Shown one piece after another: positions 13,354 to 24,500 of a stretch of 64,000 bases of DNA. Numbering within the stretch: position 1 is the first letter of the stretch; each line of letters starts with the position of its first letter. The notes under the pieces are model-generated. The model ran no database searches. It was not told the origin of the DNA and was given only the letters and a program-made list of their open reading frames with translations. Source of the DNA: Bugulina stolonifera (Eukaryota > Bryozoa > Gymnolaemata > Cheilostomatida > Bugulidae); contig OW285190.1 in NCBI GenBank assembly GCA_935421135.1, forward strand, positions 16,192,501-16,256,500. Reading direction: 5' to 3'. The translations under genes were made by a program, and so were the position numbers.

Positions 13354-15541
13354 ACCTAAAGGTAGACGAGCAAGAGGTTCATAGGCGTTGGAATTGGTGG
13401 GTTGCACTTATTTATGAGCTTCCATGACCAAAATATCAACTTACTTGGCTATACTTGTGCAAAATGAGATATTTTAAAAGTTTGTGGGTTGTGACATCAC
13501 TCTAGCATTGGGATGCTGCGTAATGTCATAGATATATTAGTAGCTAGTCATATAATAAATTATGATTATTATCTATGTAGGCTGCAAGTGGTATGTCATC
13601 ACATAACCAGCCTCGGTTGCATGTCTCCAGCTCAAACTAATATTCTACTTTGGTCCTCGTCTTTGAACCATGTGACGCAGAGTAGCAATTATATATATTA
13701 TCTCAAAATTAGTGCAACATTTTCATTGTTCTTTGACTGTTTTTGATAGACCTTAGTGGATAATTTTATTTTTCTTGAATATTTTGAAACCTACAGAAGG
13801 GACTGAATGGTGTAGACAACTTCTTAAACATGTTACTAATATAGCAGTAGTTGGAGTTGCAACACCGTGGATGCTAACAGTTGCAAAGATGAACAAATTG
13901 GTTGTACATTTATAACTTTATAAACTTTGGCTCTAGTTCTACAAGCAAAGACCAACTTGCTAACTTTTAAAACTCACAGAACTAAGTCTACATTAGGTCA
14001 ATGGTGCATTTTTGTAAAGGTTTGGTAAAATAGGTTACGTATGAAGTGTTGGTCTAATGCAAATTATTAATGCAAATTATTGGTTATTATGTTGTAACAA
14101 TTGCAAGTTGTCTTCTCTCCTTTGATTAACTTAAGAGGAGACAACTTCAATCAATGCCTATCATTCACTTTATTGGTTGTAGTAGTAGTGTTATATATGA
14201 GTATACGTAGTATATGACTGTAGTATACAGTCACTCCACTTTATTCATGATTTCTTTTTAGTTAACACCAGATTTACTTCACTAGATAACTTTATAGGCT
14301 TCCATGTTTTCTCCTAAAAAAATAACACAAATGTACAGTACATGTAAATGTAAATGGAATACAAAGCATCAATAATGCTATGTAAACCTTCAGAGAAACA
14401 CAATTTAGTCGTATTACATTATCTCCTTCATGCTTATATTTTATAAGTCGTCTTCACATGTGACGGCCTGGCAGAACTGCTTAAGTCTGTCTCAGAACAG
14501 GATGGTGGTTAACTTGTAGAGTTTAGGGTGACATGTTAAAGTCCTACTCACTCCTGTCACGGAAGGTGAGCTCTTCCACTCAAAGCCCAGCTCCTTTCAC
14601 TCATATAAGCTTCAGCTTTCAAGCTCCATTACATAAAATTGCCAAATGTACACAGCAACCAATATTCTAAAGAACCAAACACACATGTGACGGTAAATAA
14701 GCTGGTGTGTCACCCATGTGAAGGAAATCGAATAAACGGAGCAGATAAACATTGTTGTAATACATGTACATTCTAAGAAGTTCAGCCATGCAGCTGGCTA
14801 GACACACAGTTGCTATAGTTTGCACAACATAATATTATTTAACTATTTTTATTGTCAAATCAATATTATACTTCAAAAGACTATTCCATATTTCTTGGAA
14901 TTGCTAGTTTTATACATTATTATAATATTCTATTAAAAAGGTCAGATGCAACGCTGTAAAATGCAAAATCCGAATATGAAATATGATTTCAATTTATTTC
15001 ATAATAATCTAGGTTGAATTAATTTCGCTATCGCTGGAAGCCATTTCCTGTTTGGCTACTGGCAGCGACAGTGAAACTTATAATGTCTTACTACATACCT
15101 ATTATTATAATATAAAGGTTGAAGCATCAGCCACTCATGTGCTGATACTGTATACTTATTAACTCTCAGCCTCCGTTGTTTATCTATAATTAATATCTAT
15201 TTTTGATATGCATCCATTGAGACCAACTAACTCCGTGGGCATTAAAATATTATAATTCTAAAATCATTTGCACTTGGCAGCAGTGGCAGTAAGATCACTG
15301 GCAGCAACAGTAGCAGCAGCTATCCTGGCAACAGCTTTAGTATTAGCATATCCGTATATCATTATTGTCTTGAGTTTGATTGCCACTGGATTTTATTACG
15401 CAATCATCTGTCAGATCGACGTAGGATAGATAGTCATGCATGTAGTTTAATTTCTCATCTGCAGGCAGAATTCTAAGATCACTGTGTTTGATACAGTCGA
15501 TTTTTTTAAAATTTTTGAGTGAGATTTAAATTCTAATTACG

Positions 15542-15697
15542 ATGAATTCCACGTCAATTCGAGGTGTGAAAGCTGATTTTATTGACTTGGACTCGGATGA
15601 CTTAGATTTTGATCACTCTACAACCTCAATAGGCTGTCTGCTTGGATTTTTCTCTCAGTTCTGCGGGGCATGTACAAATGGAGCTCACCCTAGGAAG
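15542..15697 (+). CDS. Alternative first exon 1D of the DPP6/10-like gene
   Basis: A 52-codon ORF runs from ATG 15542 to a donor (AGGAAG|GTATTT) in phase 0 and lies closest to exon 2 at 18596. The predicted cytoplasmic tail has an acidic run (DFIDLDSDDLDFD). It then has a short Cys-containing hydrophobic stretch (IGCLLGFFSQFCGAC), possibly a palmitoylation site or membrane-associated loop, and ends in HPRK before ELVGS. A cluster of GGCAGCAG/GGCAGCAAC motifs lies 210-270 bases upstream (15277-15335). This is the best-supported first exon of the four. Confidence 0.7.
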
Positions 15698-16023
15698 GTA
15701 TTTATAATGGGATGTTCTATGTACCATCCCTAATTGCAGTTATCATTTTGTATTTTCTGAGGCTTTTCTAAATGAAATCACCAAAGCATGAAACGTGTGG
15801 GTATAAACTCACACTGCCACACATATGTGACCAATAGCTCTCATGCTGCCAATGACTCGGATTCAGGTTGGGCTACCCATTAAATCTGTACTGCTAGACG
15901 TCGAAAGTTACTTTATTTGAGAGTTTTAATATTCAGTATGCGAAGCTGTGTAGCCCTTAATTTTCACCTGTTAGTCGATTTATGAAAAAGTTTCAGCTCA
16001 TTTCTCTACAAACCTTGGCATAT

Positions 16024-16697
16024 TGTAATGGTTTCTGGTATTTCGTGCGGTCGTCCTTGGACGACTACTGACCCAAAACTGAAGTGCCTATGAGTGGTGC
16101 TAGGCCTTCTCATTACATGAAAAATCGAGCGGTCTCAGTAGCCCAATAACTACCAGAGACTACCCATCTGGTCCCAAGTCTGACCTTCAGACTATACGTT
16201 GAAAGAGAGTGATCCGACCTAGTAGGCGGTTCGCTAAGCGAATGACCTGACAAAAGGAAGTGAAAGTCCCTGTATCAAGTATAGATGTGTCTTTATTGAA
16301 AGCCAAGTGAGACTGAGACAATGAACAGTGAAACAATGCCCTTTATATAGTATAAGGACTTCCGGCCGACGTAGTGTCGGGAAAAGACGACATAGGGTCG
16401 TCCGGAAGTTGCGCAACAACATGGCCGCCGGAAGCCTGACGGCCGACCCAAAATGGGTCGGGTTATACAAAAGCTGCTTATAATGATCCAATTCATATAC
16501 AAAATGAATATCGAGTAGTTCTGAGAGGTCGGGCCTCTGTACATGGGTATAAAAGGCACTAAAAGACTTAGTAATAATCATACAAGTATATATATTGATA
16601 TAGAAGTTACACAAGGTAGAATGCAAGCAGATATATACATGTAAGCACACATAATAATGAGTGTCAGGTGTAGGAGACGACTGTGCGTACCATTACA
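16024..16697 (-). mobile_element. Solo LTR, antisense, in intron 1 of the DPP6/10-like gene
   Basis: A 674-bp element whose ends read TGTAATGGT...ACCATTACA. It is flanked on both sides by a 4-bp ATAT target duplication (16020-16023 and 16698-16701). Read on the minus strand it has an LTR layout: a GC-rich upstream part with CGAC...GTCG palindromes, a TATA box (TACTATATAAAGG), AATAAA about 50 bp later, then a long U5-like part. It is closely similar to the plus-strand copy at 22190-22996 from about the middle to the end. There is no internal retroelement coding sequence. The ORFs inside it (16234-16650) are incidental. Confidence 0.8.
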
Positions 16698-18292
16698 ATA
16701 TTACCAAGAACTATGTATTAGCGGCAAATTAGGATTTCTAGTTCTTTTTATATGGCTAAATCTTCTGTTGAATTGTTAACAAATTTTAGGTAAAATATAC
16801 TTGTAGCAAGATAAATTATAGTGTAGTATACAATATGACCATTATATCTGGACAGTATAACAATATATCTTTTGACTCAAAATTAAATAATATCATTTTA
16901 AAAAGGAGTAAACGCATCCATTTATAAGAAAAACAGATTTCCATTATTTGTCTACATCATCTTATCACATAAATAACAGTTACAATATTTAGGTTATTAC
17001 TACACAGTGGAATACTTACAATTGTATCTGTATGCGTGTACAATACAATACAGAGCCCTACACATTTCATATTCGATAGCACTATATAAATTGTTATACT
17101 TTTACATGACCACTACATGTATATACTAATGTAGAGAAGGGCAATGCAATAACACACTTCTCGACTAGCACCTGCATCAATACCTGTAACTATTATAATC
17201 TAAATATATATGTTATGCAAGTACCTGATCACTCTTGTCATGACATCCACTTTCCTAAGACTGAACTCATGTGTGCGTTATACTATGACCAGAGGTCAGA
17301 GCCTTACTAATCATCTCTTTTTAGTGAATATGTATCAGAATCATATATAACAATCCGCTGTAACGTGCACTGTAGGCTTGTGCATTCAGATATTGTATAA
17401 TATTAGTTAATTTCACTTTCTCCTGGATTCTTCTATGTTTGGTTATACATCTAGTCTTTGACCCACATGAGTTGAAACTTGAAGTAATTGCGATAGCCGA
17501 GCTTACAGCTCCCCTCTCCACCCCCACTTATATCAAAAGCTTTGACTGTCAGGTGTAGATGACATGCCAATAGCATACGTACATCTCTAAACCACACCAT
17601 TGCCTTTATTTGGTCTCTCAGTGAACAATAAAAAACATTATATATTTATATGTATTACTTTTCTCATCTATTTTATTTTATTATAACTAACCTTGCCTTT
17701 CGCACAACTATCAATGCATATGCATCGTAGTTGTTCAATACCTCTTTGATGAAGGGTCTTTTATTGTTTTAAAATTTTAAGTAGCAAGATACATGATATG
17801 TGCATATAGTGGTGTTTGTAGTGGTTTTTAATGTTTCCGATTAGAATGATATCTTTAGGACACTTCTACCAGTAATAGAGACTAAATTTATCACTGCATA
17901 CACGTTATTAGCCACTCATTCTGTTGCTAAATAATATAGACACACATATTTACACAGTGCATGCTAACAACTATATAATGATTGGTATAGCCAAGTACTA
18001 CTTGAGTTGATACAATACATTATACAACTATCATGGTACCAGGGCTCTCGAAATTTGCAACTTAGATAAAAGCTAAAATTCAATCAATAAATTTGTTATT
18101 ATAGGCAATACGTATAGCGCTTGAATTGCAGTGCATCAAAAAGATCGAACTGAAATCAAGGTAATTTTCAAATGTCCAATCATAGGGTGGCTACAACTCT
18201 GGGCAGATGTTTGCTATGCTAGAATAATCGAAAGGCTTCCTGCATTGTACACGTCATTTCTTGTATAATGTGATGTCACTTCCTGTATAATT

Positions 18293-18535
18293 GGTGTCTT
18301 CGTGACCTAGCTCTCAGGCACATATCAACTTGCTCAAGGACCTTCTGACCCATCCCTCGCACTGGTGTAGACCAAATGCAAAACCTGTGGTTTTGTGAAA
18401 AAAACCTGGGTGTGCCAATGAGCTAGATAGTTTCCGCTGACTAAGTAAAATCCCAGGTTGCAACTAACTCTTTACGGCCTAGGCTGAGTGGCCATCTTAG
18501 AATTTTTATTTGCGACCCAGGCCAGTTCAAAAAAT
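18293..18535 (-). mobile_element. Degenerate copy of the TIR element seen at 29351-29619
   Basis: The left end reads GGTGTCTTCGTGACC, close to the terminal repeat of the intact copy. The right part (GGCCATCTTAGAATTTTTATTTG, then CGACCCAGG) is the reverse complement of an internal segment of that copy. The second terminal repeat is missing, so this is a truncated relic. Another fragment with GGCCATCTTGACAC lies near 24014-24050. Confidence 0.6.
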
Positions 18536-18595
18536 CTTGTAGATTATACATATGATGCCACTTTCTGTACAGTTTGATGTCATTTCCTGTTACAG

Positions 18596-21500
18596 GAGTT
18601 GGTGGGATCAGATGAAGATCCAAAGAACTGGAAAGGAATCGTCATATCTTTGGTAGTGATTGTTTCCATACTTGCTATGATAGTGTTGGCTATAGCACTC
18701 ATTACAGATGGTAAGTTCTGAGTAATTACATGTATATACCTGTGCTTGCAGGTTCAGTATAACTCAAACATAGTGCAATGTACTATCCATAATGCAAAGT
18801 ACTATCCATAATGCAATATACTATCCATGATGCAATACACTACCCATAATGCAATGTACTATCCATAATGCAATATACTACCCATAATGCAATGTACTAT
18901 CCAGTTACAACATACTATCCATAATGCAATGCACTATCCTTGATGCAAAGTACTATCCATAGTGCAATGTTCTACCCATAATGCAATGTACTAATTATTC
19001 GGGATATCAAGCCAATTCATTCTGTATTATTTCGGAAGGCTTTATTGAACAGTAGTTTTGCAATTCTAGATATTTTGGCCCTGTTTCTGTTGTCACTGAC
19101 CCCCTTATTTTGGAGGCTGCAGAATCCGAGCTTTCAGTGTACATATAGATTAGCATACAGAGCGTAGACACAAGTATTTATATTTTTAGGCCATTTAATA
19201 TACAGTTTTCAAACAGTAGTTGCCAGAGTAACTGAGAGAAAACATAGCTCTTACAAAGCTACATATGCATGTGCACAATATACTGGCAGCTTATCTGAAT
19301 GCAAAACCGTGATCACCTGTATGGAAACAAATAAAATCTGAAATCTCTGTTTTGATCTTCAACCTACCTGCACTTGTACAAATTAAAAGATGAAGTAGTA
19401 TAAATATATTTTACAGTCGGTATAACCACATGAAAATTGGAGTAAGTTAGTTAATGAATAAATAATCTCAGGGGAAAATATATATTTACATGTCTAGTAA
19501 ATATACGTTGTTGATGAAACGTATGCTGAATATTTAGCTCATTATCTGAGTCAATCTGCGTTGTTGATGGTATTGAATTGAACTGAAGATGCTTGATGGG
19601 CAGGCAAACTACAGGATTAGTTATAGAATCCCCATAGAATATATAAATTAAATGGCGTGTTGTGTATAAATGTGTCTACATCATGTACCCGTCCATAACG
19701 TAGAAGTATGTAAGCTGCCATTAATTAATCAAATAGCATGAGTTTAGACCTAGTTCTAACAATTGCATATATGTATGTTATGAGTATGAATATGATAACC
19801 ATTAGGCTTTACAAACTGAAATTATGGTTTGCAGAACTCAGTCAATATTGTACTTTTACTACCAGAGTAATCAATCAGGTCGTCTAAACGGGATTTGTCT
19901 GAATCTCAATCTAGTAATTTTCTCTATAGTAATTCGAAATCTAACTCGGTGTGGGGGAAGGGTTTTCTGAACAAGTGTCCTGATGGCATAATTGTGAGCA
20001 AACATCATTCATTTTCATATGTTGTGAAACTTTGTCCGAATTGGCTGCGATTATACATAGGCCTAGTCCTACCAATCATTTGGGCATTTGCAAGAAAACA
20101 CGGTTCCAGAAACTTTAAGTAATCATGGTTACATGATCGTCAGGTGTTGTTATAGATATTATTAATCTCCCATAGTTGTAAATGCTCACATATTATGTAT
20201 ATTTGTATGTTTATCATTGCAGGTTTCAAAGGTGAATATTTTTGTAGTAGAGTAGAAAAGATTCAAACCCTTCAAAATTGAGAAGTAATACATGGCAACT
20301 GGTTAGCAAATTCAAAAATGTCGGAATCATGCCATTTCTCAGGTCTTGAATGGTTTGGATCACAATATGAGATTCCTGTCATACATGTGAATAATGTGCT
20401 GAATATAAGTTTAGCTTCTTCTGAACTGTCTCTTACAACCGAAACTACAAGTATATATGACCAAAGTCGTTATGTTTCTTCAGCGTCTTTTTTATGACTT
20501 ATAGTTCACATTTGAATTTCCGATAAAAAACTTTTGTTTTTATTTGGTTTTGAATATTATATTGACGTAGGCTATTCTGTTTGTGAATTGCGAACAAAAA
20601 AATTTAATAAATAATTTTTCCCGCTGAGAATGGCTAATATTTATCAAGTAGCCATTGATATGTTTTTTAGATACTGAAGGTAATGTGTCTGCATACAAAC
20701 TATTGTTCACAGATTAATTTGTGCTTAAATTTTTTTACATTAAAGTCTGGATGTACTTTTGGTCTACTAATTGAAAATCTAATTCTCTTTGATTCATTAA
20801 TATTTTATCTTCTTCATATTAGTTTATTTGCTTCTATGTACATGTATGTCTTTTTGTATATAATACGCAGAACATTGTGTATGTAGCCAACCCCTTAGGC
20901 AAAATCCTGCACCATCTTCTCAAGTTAGTGAGGGTGCCCGGGCGTCTCCTACTGGTCATAATATTGTTTTAGGAATTTTTATAATAGTTGTAGTTGTCTC
21001 CCTTAGCTGCATGAGTATAAGTTACCTGTCTAGTTGAACATAAGGCCAAGCTGTGTTGACTCCAATACAATAATTACTCTATAAGCTACTAGTAATTATT
21101 TAAACAGAATTTTGTTCATTTGTATAATGGTAAAATTCTATCTTAGGAAGGCAGACAATTCTATTAGTTAACGGGTCTACTCCCATTTACAAGCAAATGG
21201 TGGTTAAAGGCTGTTTTGGTGCCACAAGTTCTAAATTATTATATTCATAGACAACATAAATTTTTCTAAATGACACCTTGTCAATACTAGTATTTTACAC
21301 AATTCTAATGACAGAAGAAACACTCTACTGTCTGTATAACTTAGTTCTCCAGGATTGGACGGCATATGCCTATTGTGCGTGCTACACATGTATACTCATC
21401 GCTGAGATTGTAGGTCACCAACAATCACCTGCTCACTGTATGTAGTAAAATTATTTGCATGTCTAAATAAAAGCACCTGCCATTTGTTGCTAATATGCCC

Positions 21501-24500
21501 AACATATATGTACATTTATATGTACATGCAGGTAAAAAGAAGGATGAACCAGGAGACCCCCTTACATTTGACATGCTGACGAATCCACTCCTGCACAAGG
21601 AGTTATCTACTCCTCCAGACTTCCACTTTACACACGGTATCTAACATACACTACAGCAATATATAACACATGTGCATAGGAATACATATAGTCAATTCAT
21701 AGCAATCTAATCACTTGTATGAATATGCGGATTGAGATTTTATTGGGGAATTCCGCCAACAATAGTGATTGGTCAATTGGAGTTAAATCTGAAGCAAACT
21801 CTATCTACCAGATGATTTTTTATAATTTTATTCACCCATGATTCAGAGCACTATAATATAATACAATAATATAGTAGGCTTCACTGTGACATGATATATG
21901 ATATGATATGATATGATATGATATGATATGATATGATATGATATGATATGATATGATATGATATGATATGATATGATATGATATGACATGATATGATATG
22001 ATATGATATGATATGATATGATATGATATGATAAGATATGATAAGATATGATATGATATGATATGATATGATGATATGATATGATATGATATGATATGAT
22101 ATGATATGATATGATATGATATGATATGATATGATATGATATGATATGATATGATATGGTATGATATGATATATGATATGATATGATATTGTGATGGTAC
22201 AGGACATTTGTATACGACTCCAACTCCTGGACGAAGCTCCATCGCACCTTAAGTGCTCAGTAGTTGTTATAGCGCTACTCATCTGACACTCACATTCTCA
22301 TAATTAGTGTTCGTATACTTACCTTTAACTGCATTGCATGTCCAAACCATTAATTACTGTCTATATACGTGTCTCCATGTGCTCATACTCACTACTTATT
22401 CATGTATTGTTCCACTATATAACTGTATATAATTGCATGAATGTTACTAAGTCTTTTTAATGCCTTTTATACCCATGTACAGAGGCCCGACCTCTCAGAA
22501 TCCATTGATATTCATTTTGTACATGAATTGGACCATTATAAGCAACTTTTGTAGAACCCGACCTATTTTAGGTCGGCCGTCGGACTTCCGGCGGCCATCT
22601 TGTTGCGCAACTTCCGGACGACCACACGTCGTCTTTTCCCGACGTCACGTCGGCCGGAAGTCCTTATACTATATAAAGGGCACTGTTTTACTGTTCATTG
22701 TCTCAGTCTACACTTGGCTTTCAATAAAGACACATCTATACTTGATACAGAGACTTTCACTTCCTTTTGTCAGGTCATTCGCTTAGCGAACCGCCTACTA
22801 GGTCGGATCACTCTCTTTCATTGTATAGTCTGAAGGTCAGACTTGGGACCAGATGGGTCGTCTTTGGTAGTTCTTGGGCTACTGAGACCGCTCGATCTTT
22901 CATGTAATGCGAAGTCCTATTACCACTCATAGGCACTTCATTTCTGGGTCAATAGTCGTCCAAGGACGACCGCACCAAATCACAGAAACCATTACAATAT
23001 GATATGATATGATATGATATGATATGATATGATATGATATGATATGATATGATATGATATGATATGATATGATATGATATGATATGATATGATATGATAT
23101 GATATGATATGATATAGTATAATATAGTATAATATAATATAATATAATATAGCATGATATAATATGCAGCAGTATGATATAAGAATATTGCAATGGTTTT
23201 GAAAAATATTGTTGCCATTATATTTTTTACAGATGGACAATACTATGTTACTGTTAAGCATAGAGGTAACGATAAACATGTAGTGCTAGTTAGCCTCAGA
23301 TCTGAACCAGACGGCAGTAAAGGTGTTGAGGAACTACTGCCGTATGAGCTGTTTCAGACTGTAAGTTATCTACTATCAGTGTACATGATGCATACATGAG
23401 AAAGTAGGTTATTGCTTCTCAACAGCAATAATCAGGATCCCGAGCTGCAATATTAGAAAAATATGACATACTGTAGCCTTAGATGCTATGACTGTATTAG
23501 GGGCATTGGTTGGGGTACCATCACATAAATTGTATAATTGGTATAATTACTCTTGCTGTAACGTCAATGAAGTTTACTGGTTATGTCAAACTTGTGTACA
23601 GCTTTACCTCCATGTACGGTATGCTTCTACTCTAGGGATGGAATAGCTATTCGCTTTAAAATTTGAAGGGTGGTAAACATGAATGCTCTATAGTTTCTGT
23701 GAACTTTTGAACTTCTGCTATTTGCAGAAACTTAAGAACTTCTCTTCAGCAAGACTCTCACCAGACAAGAAATATATACTGCTGAAAATTCAAGCCTCGG
23801 ATTCCGCCAGTACTTCATATCGTATATATAAAGTTGATGAAGGGTGAGTTAGAGTCATGGAACACAGTCTATAAACATCTGCATGTCATCTCCTATTTAA
23901 AGTATCCTCGTTACTCAAGTTTCATTCCAAACTTCATATCTAGCTAGAAATTAGAGTACACCTTTGAGCTAAGATAGTTTTACTTTGACCAGACTGTTGG
24001 CCCTTTTGACCTATGTTGAGCGGCCATCTTGACACTTTCATTTGTAGCCGCCAAGAAGCCATTGTTGATTGTTAGTATATGCTCTACATAGTAGTACCAA
24101 ACAGATATTATTCATTGCTAATGAAAAGCTTATATTATGTTTTCAGCTTTATAGATGACAGCCATTTCAAGGATGGAATTACATTTAACTACATTAGTTG
24201 GATTGGTGACAAGAATGAATTGGTATGCCAAAACTATTACATAAAATATTGCATAACATGGAAAATACGTTGCAAAATATATATTTGCAAAAGAGGAGAT
24301 CTAGGCCAACAATTACAGTATATAGTCATAAAACTGAGAGTATTTGATGTGTGTGCATGCACACATTCACTATACTCATGTATATACTGTAAAGTATACG
24401 GTTAGTAGGTATATGCATTATAGTATATGATTTATATTATATTGCATATTTTAGTTGTACATAAAAGACAATACAGTCCTATATAGATTGGCATCCAATG

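Noticed and set aside
16234..16650. 138- and 88-codon ORFs inside the antisense LTR
   Set aside because: They lie within the solo LTR. A related ORF in the plus-strand copy (22460-22786) reflects shared LTR sequence, and there is no gag/pol similarity.
21832..22282. Three overlapping minus-strand ORFs of 133-136 codons
   Set aside because: They are translations of the ATATG satellite (Ser-Tyr-His-Ile repeats in all three frames). A 5-bp unit without stops is open in every frame.
22927..23279. Minus-strand ORFs of 88-95 codons
   Set aside because: They have the same satellite origin as the left block, with short non-repetitive ends from the LTR and intron.
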